Below, one piece after another: positions 8,234 through 15,204 of a stretch of 44,798 nt of DNA. Source of the DNA: Candidatus Parvarchaeum sp. (GTDB lineage Archaea; Nanobdellota; Nanobdellia; Pacearchaeales; GW2011-AR1). Position 1 is the stretch's first letter. Each line of letters begins with the position of its first letter. Where the stretch lies: positions 66,046 through 110,843 of the forward strand of contig DYFY01000001.1 of the NCBI GenBank assembly GCA_020724955.1, in the 5' to 3' direction. The position numbers and the translations under genes were made by a program. The notes below the pieces were generated by a model. That model was not told the DNA's origin. It worked only from the letters and a program-made list of their open reading frames with translations, and searched no databases.

Positions 8234-9102
8234 GGGCTAAATTGCCTTTTTTGAATGTCTATTAGCTGGTCTATTATTTCAGCCATTTTTTTCATAAACT
8301 GCTCTGCTCTTTCCTGCCACATGTCAATCTGAACTCCGCGAATCTCTTTTATCTCACGATGCATGATAGATTTGTGCAACGCGAATATATCTCTATACCA
8401 TATAATGTAATCCATTTTCAGCATTTTTTTATCTACGAAGCTTTTTTTCAGCATAGCAGTTATGTGCTCTGGGGAAGGAGGAAGCCTGCCGATAGTCATT
8501 AATGCTGCCTGTGCTGAATCCACAAAACACCAATAAATGCCTTCTATTGCTCCGACTTCTGCGTATTTGCTTCTTGCCAAATGCATCGGAGCTCTTTGCA
8601 GGGCGTTATAAACAGCTTCGGGAGTTGAATGTATTTTTCCCTGGACTAGCAGGGCTTTGAGAGGATTAAAAAACCCTCCTAAGTCTATCAGCGCTTCTCC
8701 GTAGCGGATTATGTTTATCACAACAGGATCGCCGTGTAGCAGGTCATTCCACCATGTAGACAATTTTATTGTTACTATATGCAGTTCCTTGCTGTATCTC
8801 TGTGCTGATATAAGTTTTCCCAACTCTTCTCTGTACCATGCTATTAATTCCAAGTCCCAGTTGATAGAAACATCGTCTACTATTATAACTATGTCTGTGT
8901 CGGATCCTGGCTTGGCGGTATGCTTTGCCTGCGAGCCGAAGAAAATTGTCGCTTTTATTATTGTATCAAATTTCTTATGGACTTTTACAGCGAAATCAGC
9001 AGCAACGTCTCTTTTTGAATCAATTTCTCTTGAGCTCTCAGCTCTGCTTCTCTTAGGACTATGTTTTGTCTTTTTAGATGAATGCACTGATTTCTTTTTC
9101 AT
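8230..9102 (-). CDS. Nucleotidyltransferase-domain protein with helical C-terminal domain
   Basis: Residues 40-100 hold a polymerase-beta-type nucleotidyltransferase motif, FFGSQAKHTAKPGSDTDIVIIVDD: GS with A two residues later, and the DxD metal-binding pair. It is preceded by a basic N-terminus (KKKSVHSSKKTKHSPKRSR). The C-terminal half is helical and paralogous to the gene at 1-1157. The frame extends to a TTG at 9132, but the ATG at 9102 is chosen because GAGGGGAA lies just before it and a TATA-like CTTTAAAAG lies about 40 nt upstream. The substrate is unknown; MNT-HEPN antitoxin/toxin systems and tRNA-modifying relatives are both possible. No clear HEPN Rx4-6H motif is seen. Confidence 0.75.
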   Translation of the reverse strand: MKKKSVHSSKKTKHSPKRSRAESSREIDSKRDVAADFAVKVHKKFDTIIKATIFFGSQAKHTAKPGSDTDIVIIVDDVSINWDLELIAWYREELGKLISAQRYSKELHIVTIKLSTWWNDLLHGDPVVINIIRYGEALIDLGGFFNPLKALLVQGKIHSTPEAVYNALQRAPMHLARSKYAEVGAIEGIYWCFVDSAQAALMTIGRLPPSPEHITAMLKKSFVDKKMLKMDYIIWYRDIFALHKSIMHREIKEIRGVQIDMWQERAEQFMKKMAEIIDQLIDIQKRQFSP

Positions 9103-9151
9103 TTCCCCTCTTTTGTTTTTTAAATAACGCAATAGATACTTTTAAAGATTG

Positions 9152-11101
9152 CTACTCCATTGCGTTTCCTGAAACTCTGCTCCTTCCCCCTGCAACCTGG
9201 CCTCCTAGTTCTACAGGAAGATTAGCAAAACCCGCGCCGTACATGTTATGATGCTGTTCCGGATTTATCGGGCCTAATCCTGAAAAGTAAGAACCGTAGC
9301 TGGAAAAAACCTGGCTCCAATAAGGAGAGACAGCTGCTGAGGGATATATCTGGGAGCCTAATGCTGAAAATGATTGAGATACCGGCGGGCTTCTCATTCC
9401 CAATCTTGTATACCAATCTCCTGTTTCCATTATTTTTTTTGCCTGCTTGTTATATTTGTCGAAGATTTCAAGTTGTTCTTTTATAGGAGCTGTGCCCATC
9501 CCGACAGGAAGCTCTGTATCTGTAAGCCCGAAGTTATCAACCACATGAACATGTTTGACATAAGGAGCTATTTTTTTTGCTTCCTTTATAACATCTTCTT
9601 TTGTATAACCATAGGCCTGCATAGCGTTAATGTGCCCTGTGTCCCATGTAGCTCCGATAAGCTTTTTTGCCTGAAAATCAGCTTCGCTTTTTGAAAGTCC
9701 AAGCCCTCCCTTGTCCTTGGGAGCTGTTGCCTTCTCAATGAATTTTTTTCTTGAGTTTTCAATTAGGTTCCTTATATCCTCTGCTCTGCTTAAAGCATAT
9801 CTGTCTGCCGGAGGGTTTTCTAATGCAATTATAGGAGCGTTGTTCTTGAATTTATCAAATGATTTTATAGCAACATTTGAGATAGTTTCAGATGACTTGT
9901 CTATCAGAAAATTATTCATTGGCTCATAAATCTCTGGGTTGTGCACTTTTCTTAAAACAGACACGCCGTTGGTTATTTCTTCTGCAAATTCCCTTACCAG
10001 ACTTGGGTCTTTTTCATACATTTCTACTTTTTGAGCTATTCTTTTTCTGTATTCATCCAGTTTGTTTAGGCTTTCTTTGTCATCTATTTCTTTGGCAACA
10101 GCATATGCCTGATTATAAAGCTCTTTTAATTCTTGGTACGATCCCTTAAGGTAGGTTTCTCCGTGAGAGATTATTTTAGCCGCGTCCTGAAGAAATTTTT
10201 TCTGATAGTCTTTAGGAGCTACTTTTTCCAAATAATCCTCTGCTTCTGCCGGATTTGTGACATATTTTTTATAATAATCCAGGAGAATTTTTTTATTCTC
10301 CTCCTCTTTTTCTGTCTCTGCGAGTTTTACTCTTTTTGATTCTCCAACTAATTGATTGAGTTCTTCTTCTATTATTCTTTGCGCCTGAAAAGCGCCAAAA
10401 CTAAGCCTGGAAAGAGATTGATCCCATACCTGTTTATTTCTCTCTTCTATCGCCTGATTCAACTCAATAACTTTTGCTCCTTTGAAATAATCTGGTTTTG
10501 GCATTCTGAATCTTTCAGGAACTCCTGTTGCTTTGTTTATTACAATAGCTTCTGTTGTAATTTCTTTTTTTGCTTTTTTGTCCCAGTGTTTTTCTTCCAT
10601 ATGCGGAAGATTTGTTGTATGGAAAACAATAGGCGTGTTGCCTTTCGGATTTAGCCTTTGTCCTTCTTCAACTGCTCTCAACATTTCTCTTTCAGAACGC
10701 AATCTGTCAACCTCCTCCCATGAGCCTCCTCTGAATCCTGAAAGTTCAACTAAAGGCCCATGAAAAGTTAATTCAGCTCCGGTAAGCTCTTTTAATCTCC
10801 GAATTTCATCAAACTGGTTTTTCGGAATGGCGTTTAACAACGACATATGGGCGCCTTCTCCTTCCCCGCCGGAAATGTTCACACCTGAAACTTCTATGAC
10901 TTTTGCTCCCGTGCTAAGTCTTTTAGAAACCGCATCTAATTGATTAGCTGTTCTTGGATCGCTAGGAAATCCAATCTGTCCGGCAGGAACCTGATAGCCA
11001 ATTGCCCCATATCCAGAGCTAACTCCATAAGCCTGCTCTATTTCAAAATCTGAATCAAAACCGTAATGCCCTCCGGAATAAAATATTTCACTATCAACCA
11101 T
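9152..11101 (-). CDS. Large xylose-isomerase/endonuclease IV-type TIM-barrel protein with inserted helical region
   Basis: 649 aa, about twice the usual size. The barrel is split: residues 52-165 (AKVIEVSGVNISGG, LTFHGPLVELSG with His114, IVFHTTN with His161) and 420-550 (PIIALENPP with Glu428, ATWDTGHINA with Asp487 and His490, VKHVHVVDNFGLTDTELPVG with His517/519 and Asp522). These correspond to the metal ligands of AP endonuclease 2/xylose isomerase-like enzymes, so a metal site is likely intact. Between them, residues about 215-415 form a charged helical insertion. The first 50 and last 80 residues are Gly/Ser/Tyr/Pro-rich and look disordered. Activity (sugar isomerase, epimerase or nuclease) cannot be decided from sequence. 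Confidence 0.7.
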   Translation of the reverse strand: MVDSEIFYSGGHYGFDSDFEIEQAYGVSSGYGAIGYQVPAGQIGFPSDPRTANQLDAVSKRLSTGAKVIEVSGVNISGGEGEGAHMSLLNAIPKNQFDEIRRLKELTGAELTFHGPLVELSGFRGGSWEEVDRLRSEREMLRAVEEGQRLNPKGNTPIVFHTTNLPHMEEKHWDKKAKKEITTEAIVINKATGVPERFRMPKPDYFKGAKVIELNQAIEERNKQVWDQSLSRLSFGAFQAQRIIEEELNQLVGESKRVKLAETEKEEENKKILLDYYKKYVTNPAEAEDYLEKVAPKDYQKKFLQDAAKIISHGETYLKGSYQELKELYNQAYAVAKEIDDKESLNKLDEYRKRIAQKVEMYEKDPSLVREFAEEITNGVSVLRKVHNPEIYEPMNNFLIDKSSETISNVAIKSFDKFKNNAPIIALENPPADRYALSRAEDIRNLIENSRKKFIEKATAPKDKGGLGLSKSEADFQAKKLIGATWDTGHINAMQAYGYTKEDVIKEAKKIAPYVKHVHVVDNFGLTDTELPVGMGTAPIKEQLEIFDKYNKQAKKIMETGDWYTRLGMRSPPVSQSFSALGSQIYPSAAVSPYWSQVFSSYGSYFSGLGPINPEQHHNMYGAGFANLPVELGGQVAGGRSRVSGNAME

Positions 11102-11148
11102 TTTATCTTTTAATAAAAGCCATAAGATTTATTTAAATCTTCTTAAAG

Positions 11149-11301
11149 TGTTAAGTCCAGTTTATAACTTAACGCTCCCTATATAATCTGTATAAAGCAA
11201 GGTTCGCATAATTAATAATTATCTTAATTTTAATATAGAACTCAAGAAATGATTGGAAAATCTCTTTTTTTACTATGTTAAATTGGAAAGTTTACTTTAC
11301 A
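11149..11301 (+). mobile_element. Miniature inverted-repeat transposable element, copy A
   Basis: 153 bp beginning TGTTAAGT and ending ACTTTACA. The terminal 25 bp of the two ends match at 18 positions when one is reversed. The element is flanked by the 5-bp direct repeat TAAAG (11144-11148 and 11302-11306), the mark of a transposition event. It is closely similar to the inverted copy at 25263-25399, from which it differs by scattered substitutions and about 16 extra bases near 11194-11215. It is non-coding. It lies between the TIM-barrel gene and the RelBE pair. Confidence 0.85.
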
Positions 11302-11484
11302 TAAAGGTTAGTTAACATCGGGCTTATGGAGAGTTTCCGCTAGGAAATTCGGACGAGCGACGGCAGGAGTGAGTTCTATAAGCCCTGTTAAGTGACGTTT
11401 TCGTAAGAAAAAGTGCAACGTCACAAGCGAAGCGCAGAGTGCCTGCAAGTATTGTTTTCACGGGTCGGCTCGCGAAATTTTGAG
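11302..11484. ncRNA. Candidate structured RNA or palindromic element
   Basis: A G/C-richer stretch in an A/T-rich gap with nested perfect inverted repeats. Outer stem: TTAACA (11312-11317) with TGTTAA (11386-11391), then GGGCTTAT (11320-11327) with ATAAGCCC (11378-11385). Inside it, GAGTTTCC (11331-11338) pairs with GGAAATTC (11343-11350) around a GCTA loop. A second unit follows: GTGACGTT (11392-11399) with AACGTCAC (11417-11424), overlapping a TTTTC-GTAA-GAAAA hairpin. No known RNA family (RNase P, SRP, tRNA, C/D box) matches. The strand is undetermined; it starts right after the transposable element, so it could also be mobile-element remnant. No coding frame of note is seen in this gap. 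Confidence 0.45.
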
Positions 11485-11736
11485 CTACCTCTTATAAATT
11501 CTACCTCTTTTATCTAAAACCTGAACAATTAAGGTCTTTTTCTCAAAGTCTATATCAATCAATGCACGATAATCTCCAATTCTTAATTTGTAATATTTTC
11601 CTTTGTAATGCTCCAGAAAACGAAAGGGATTTTCTTTTATTGATTCAACTTTATTGAATATTCTTTCGGAGATATCTTTTGGTAGTTTCTTAAGAAAACT
11701 AAGAACTTTTTCGTCCCATTCTATTGAAAAACTCAT
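11485..11736 (-). CDS. relE: RelE/ParE-family toxin
   Basis: 83 aa with the family pattern from start to end: FSIEWDEKVLSFLKKLPKDISERIFNKVESIKENPF, then YKGKYYKLRIGDYRALIDIDFEKKTLIVQVLDKRGRIYKR. The Y.LR.GDYR....ID and the terminal D.RG..Y are diagnostic of archaeal RelE, a ribosome-dependent mRNA endonuclease. Length is normal and the basic residues near the C-terminus are kept, so it is probably active. It overlaps the upstream antitoxin gene by 4 nt (ATGA). Confidence 0.88.
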   Translation of the reverse strand: MSFSIEWDEKVLSFLKKLPKDISERIFNKVESIKENPFRFLEHYKGKYYKLRIGDYRALIDIDFEKKTLIVQVLDKRGRIYKR

Positions 11737-11942
11737 TTTGCAAAAAGCATTTTTTTAGCTTTTTCATGAGGTATTTTTGTCTTTCTTTTTCTTGCTTCTT
11801 CTAACTCATTTTTTGCCCAATCGGTTAATTCTATTTCTTCCATTTCTCTTTCTTCTTTTTCAGCTATAAGAATCTCTTTTATCTGAGCGACATCTCGTAT
11901 CAGTTTCCTTAAATCTTCTGCCTTTACATTTACATTTTCCAT
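11733..11942 (-). CDS. RelB-like antitoxin
   Basis: 69 aa, first gene of the pair on this strand. It begins MENVNVKAEDLRKLIRDVAQIKEILIAEKEE, a helical segment with coiled-coil character, and continues EIELTDWAKNELEEARKRKTKIPHEKAKKMLF, the toxin-binding helix type seen in archaeal RelB. It overlaps relE by 4 nt. A TTTAAA run on the minus strand about 20-25 nt before the ATG may be the promoter; such pairs usually repress themselves. Confidence 0.8.
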   Translation of the reverse strand: MENVNVKAEDLRKLIRDVAQIKEILIAEKEEREMEEIELTDWAKNELEEARKRKTKIPHEKAKKMLFAK

Positions 11943-11986
11943 AAATTATCAAGAATTTACAAGTTTAAAAAATTATCTAAAGTTAA

Positions 11987-12388
11987 TTATGGAACATAAG
12001 TTACTTCCAGTTTGATCTTATCCGGATCTTCGAAAAAAACTGCATAATAGTCTTTATTATATTCTGGGAGTAACTTGGGAGTATTGTACAGGGTTTTTAT
12101 TTTGTTCTTTCTTAGAAAATTAATTGTAAACTTGTCTACCTCTTCTTTTGAAGAAACCCTAAAAGATATGTGATTAAGACCTGTGGCTTTTCTATGATAT
12201 CCCTTGTCTATATATGCTTTTTCTGTCTGAATTATCCAAAAATCTGTTGTTCCATTACTAAACTCTATATGTTCTTCGCTTTCATCTATGATTTTGTAGC
12301 CAAAATAAGAAAATAATTTTTTGTAAAAAGGCAGAGATATTTTTGCACTTGAAACGTTTATTTGAATGTGATAAACTGAGATTTTCAT
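11987..12388 (-). CDS. Glyoxalase/VOC-superfamily protein
   Basis: 133 aa, the size of a single VOC module pair. The N-terminal strand ISVYHIQINVSSAKISLPFYKKLFSYFGYK and the second half GLNHISFRVSSKEEVDKF... YYAVFFEDPDKIKLEVTYV fit the paired beta-alpha-beta-beta-beta fold, with the FEDPDG-like turn reading FEDPDK. Candidate metal ligands are His7, His75-region (LNHISF) and Glu near LEVTY. The family covers glyoxalases, dioxygenases and resistance proteins; the substrate cannot be named. TATA-like TATATAA lies about 25-30 nt before the ATG. Confidence 0.82.
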   Translation of the reverse strand: MKISVYHIQINVSSAKISLPFYKKLFSYFGYKIIDESEEHIEFSNGTTDFWIIQTEKAYIDKGYHRKATGLNHISFRVSSKEEVDKFTINFLRKNKIKTLYNTPKLLPEYNKDYYAVFFEDPDKIKLEVTYVP

Positions 12389-12546
12389 ATTTTATAGAAT
12401 AAATCAGTATATAAAAAGATATTCAAATTTCTCGCTGAAAGCGAGGCTGTTTGTGGCATAAGCTGCTGCGGCCGACCCATATTAATTTTTGCAGGCATTT
12501 TATTTAACATATCGCTATGAATTGAATGCAAAAACTTGCGCAGAAC
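12389..12546. other. Intergenic gap with a compact G/C hairpin
   Basis: CTCGCT (12431-12436) pairs perfectly with AGCGAG (12440-12445) around a GAA loop, followed by the G/C-rich GCTGCTGCGGCCGACCC. It lies downstream of the 12547-14588 pair and upstream of the VOC gene's promoter, so a transcript end or small RNA structure is possible. No coding frame is supported. Confidence 0.4.
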
Positions 12547-13050
12547 CTATGGCTCCCAAGGGCGCTTTTTTCTCTGCTCTTTTTGTTTTTCTTCGTAAGT
12601 CTGCTGTCTTTCATCCTTTATCACTTCTTTTCGGAATAGATCCTGCTCCCGTAAACCACCGGCTTCTAGATTTCTTTGGAATCTTAAAAAGTCATCCTGA
12701 GTTGGAGTTCCGAAGTTGATAGGAGCCATTGCAGGAGAACTTTCCTGATAGATTGTACTTTCTCTTCTTTGCGGGGCTTCATAGCCCAGAGTTCTGCCTT
12801 CTTCAAAAGAATCTTCTGACGGACTTTCTGCCTGAGTTTGTCTTCTGAATTGAGGAGCAGATTGCTGGCCGACCGGACGCAGAACGGGGGAAATATCGTT
12901 TGAAGTTGTGTCTGCTCCTGAAATAAATTCATTAAAGTTCTCCAAGTCAGACTCTTCTATTCCATTCTCAAGAGAGTCCAATTCGCTTTTTGACGAAAGT
13001 TCTTTTATCTTCGGCTTTTTTTCTTTTATTTTTATTTTCTTTTTAGGCAT
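12547..13050 (-). CDS. Hypothetical low-complexity protein, partner of the upstream 512-aa gene
   Basis: 167 aa. It starts with a very basic stretch (MPKKKIKIKEKKPKIKE) and continues with Ser/Glu/Gln/Pro-rich, largely disordered sequence, ending in a charged helix (RQQTYEEKQKEQRKKRPWEP). No domain recognised. Its ATG overlaps the TAA of the 13050-14588 gene (TAATG), so the two are probably translated together and may form one complex. Confidence 0.65.
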   Translation of the reverse strand: MPKKKIKIKEKKPKIKELSSKSELDSLENGIEESDLENFNEFISGADTTSNDISPVLRPVGQQSAPQFRRQTQAESPSEDSFEEGRTLGYEAPQRRESTIYQESSPAMAPINFGTPTQDDFLRFQRNLEAGGLREQDLFRKEVIKDERQQTYEEKQKEQRKKRPWEP

Positions 13051-14588
13051 TATGCTGTGACATCAAATGGATCCTGATGAGCAGGCATTCTGTGAGCGCG
13101 CTTGTAAATGTCAAACACTGTCCAGCATTTTCCTCTTGCATCAAGAATAGCCTGAGAGCGGACAATTTTTTCATATTCGCTGTCCGGCCTGATTGAATTT
13201 GATTTCGCTTTATTTTTTTCTTTTTCCTTTTTTTCATTTGGCTTCAAAAACGAAAAAAGGGCTGTAAATGGGTTTATGTCTTCGGAAACTTTTTTTTTGT
13301 TCTCATCCTCTTTTTTGTCTTCCTCTATAAATTTTTTTACATCATCTGCAATTTCCGCGAGGCTCTCTTCGGTGGCGCCCTGAATGTATTTCATGACATC
13401 CATGACAGTGCTTTCCTCCCAAGCCTTAGAAAAAACATCGAGTTCATCTTCATTTAAAGCATAGCTTGTAAATTTTATATTGGCTTTCCCTCCGAAAACG
13501 TAATGCTGCCCTGACTTTTGAGGTATTCCTCTAAATGAAAATTCCACTATCACTATCGGAAAATATTTTCTTAACTTTATTTTTTTAAAAGTTTCAGGAA
13601 GAAGCCCTGAGTCAACATCGTCTGAAGGATCATATTTGTATTTTGCCATTATGGTGAGATTGAGGAGAATCGTATTAAATGCAGACACCAGCGCCGCTGA
13701 ATCGTTTTCCGACTGCTCCAATGCTTTTGCCGCTTCGAGATAAGGCTTAATCCAGCGTGAATAAAGCTTTAGGGAGTTGTACTGCGATTTTAAATATTTG
13801 CGCTCTATTTCGTATCTTTGCCGCAGGGAAGATTCTGACTCTTTTATCCATTTTTCAAACTCTCCGAATCTTTGCTTTAGAATTCTTTTTACTCTTTCGT
13901 TTAGGTCTAATTCGTCTATTGCGGATAGAGAAGAAGCAGCCATAAAAGCGTCTCTGAGAGTAACAAAATCCAGCGCACCGGATGCCAGAGCGTTTATGCT
14001 TCCCGGTCCTCTTTGGTGCATGTCAACCCTGTCCATCCAGATTTGCTTCAGTGCAAGAAACGCTGCATTTCTTATCTTTGGGTCTTTTGAATTTAATTCA
14101 TCGTATGTCTGCAATCTTATTTTAAATTCCTTCAAGTCATATACGATATTTAAAATTGACCTTAAAACTGTATTCGCGCTTCCGAGCATTTTCATTGCTT
14201 CTTCCTGCATTCTTGTTGCCTTGCCCTGCAGTTCTGAAAAATGCCCTGAACCAACAGAAGATGAGAAGTTATCAACTAGTTTTTTAGTGTCTGCTCCGGT
14301 TTTGGTTAGAAAATCAAGAATCCAGAAATAAATCGGTTCAAGCCCTTCTGAAGGAGAGTCGTATTCTATTTCATGCCTCTCAACAGGAGACTTCAAACCC
14401 CATTTGCCCATAGGATCTTTGGTCGCTCTGTCCCAATTGTACAGCTCCATGGACTCAATCAATTTTGCTTTTTCAGCTGCGGCTAGATATCCCTTTTCCT
14501 TTGCTATCTGCTTGACATTCTTTCTGACTTCAGGGTCGCAAAAAATGTCCGGGCTTACAGCTGCAATCAACTGCTCTGCTTTCACCAT
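13050..14588 (-). CDS. Large lineage-type protein of unknown function, 512 aa
   Basis: Soluble, mostly helical. The N-terminal part contains ELYNWDRATKDPMGKWG and EYDSPSEGLEPIYFWILDFL; the centre has long charged helices (residues about 215-300, EKWIKESESSLRQRYEIERKYLKSQ), and residues 345-385 form a beta-rich segment (FPIVIVEFSFRG... HYVFGGKANIKFTSYAL). A Lys/Glu-rich linker (about 425-470) leads to a short C-terminal block, ILDARGKCWTVFDIYKRAHR. I know no named family. It starts at ATG 14588 behind a strong TATA-like CTTATATATAAG about 30-40 nt upstream and is coupled to the 167-aa gene. Confidence 0.75.
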   Translation of the reverse strand: MVKAEQLIAAVSPDIFCDPEVRKNVKQIAKEKGYLAAAEKAKLIESMELYNWDRATKDPMGKWGLKSPVERHEIEYDSPSEGLEPIYFWILDFLTKTGADTKKLVDNFSSSVGSGHFSELQGKATRMQEEAMKMLGSANTVLRSILNIVYDLKEFKIRLQTYDELNSKDPKIRNAAFLALKQIWMDRVDMHQRGPGSINALASGALDFVTLRDAFMAASSLSAIDELDLNERVKRILKQRFGEFEKWIKESESSLRQRYEIERKYLKSQYNSLKLYSRWIKPYLEAAKALEQSENDSAALVSAFNTILLNLTIMAKYKYDPSDDVDSGLLPETFKKIKLRKYFPIVIVEFSFRGIPQKSGQHYVFGGKANIKFTSYALNEDELDVFSKAWEESTVMDVMKYIQGATEESLAEIADDVKKFIEEDKKEDENKKKVSEDINPFTALFSFLKPNEKKEKEKNKAKSNSIRPDSEYEKIVRSQAILDARGKCWTVFDIYKRAHRMPAHQDPFDVTA

Positions 14589-14799
14589 CTTTCTTCATGT
14601 TTAGAGAGAGTTTCTTATATATAAGCTTTGGGAAAAACCGGAGTGTTGAAGCAGATAGCTATAACCTCTTGCTTTATAACGAACGTATAGATAGCACACT
14701 AATAGAGAAAGTAGGAATTAACCTTAATCTTGAAGGCAATCAATGGCTTAATTTGATTTATAGGAGTAAGGGGTTATAATTCAAAATCTTTGTGGATTT
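14589..14799. other. Intergenic gap with minus-strand promoter
   Basis: Holds the TATA-like CTTATATATAAG (about 14614-14625) that serves the 13050-14588 gene on the minus strand. An open frame on the plus strand (14597-14779) overlaps that promoter and has no features of a protein. No RNA structure or repeat was seen in the remainder. Confidence 0.5.
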
Positions 14800-15198
14800 T
14801 TAACTACTTTTTACAAATTTTCTTTCTGATAAAGTAATGTCTGTGATGTAAGTATGAATATTTCCATTTTCAAGTCTACTATTAAATCTAAACTGGACTA
14901 TTAATTGAGGTTCTCCTTTCTGACTGAATGTTCTTTCCTCTATTAATTCTCTTTCCTGTTCGGATTTTATTTTTTCTTTTGTTACTCTTTTAACTTTTCC
15001 TCTATCTTCTAAGAATTGGTAAGTGTAATCTGGCTTTAGACCATAGTGAATATGTGCCTTCTCCCCTTTCTTTCCTATTAAAACATCAAAATATTCCTTA
15101 GTTCTTCTAACCTTAATCCAATAATTTTCCGTTCTTCCTTCTATAACGTTTTGATTTTTTCTTTTAAGCCATAAATTAACACTCTTGTTACTTGTCAT
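14800..15198 (-). CDS. Hypothetical soluble protein, 132 aa
   Basis: Last gene of a three-gene A/T-rich cluster on the minus strand; starts 6 nt after the stop of the beta-propeller gene. The sequence is rich in Lys, Glu and aromatic residues and predicted beta-rich (YWIKVRRTKEYFDVLIGKKGEKAHIHYGLKPDYTYQF, then PQLIVQFRFNSRLENGNIHTYITDITLSERKF). No domain recognised. It may act with the propeller protein, judging only by the tight spacing. Confidence 0.65.
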   Translation of the reverse strand: MTSNKSVNLWLKRKNQNVIEGRTENYWIKVRRTKEYFDVLIGKKGEKAHIHYGLKPDYTYQFLEDRGKVKRVTKEKIKSEQERELIEERTFSQKGEPQLIVQFRFNSRLENGNIHTYITDITLSERKFVKSS

Positions 15199-15204
15199 CG
15201 CGTC

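Noticed and set aside
9374-10763. Several plus-strand frames opposite the TIM-barrel gene
   Set aside because: They are Phe/Cys-rich shadows of the minus-strand gene, whose metal-site motifs are clear.
11386-11400. TGTTAAGTGACG as the start of another element
   Set aside because: The first eight bases match the element end, but no right end with an AGCCC flank was found; the bases are better explained as one arm of the nested stem.
11312-11484. RNase P or SRP RNA
   Set aside because: The conserved sequence blocks of these RNAs are not present; only generic pairing is seen.
14597-14779. 60-codon plus-strand frame in the gap after the 512-aa gene
   Set aside because: It overlaps the minus-strand promoter of that gene, has no start signals of its own and no protein-like features.
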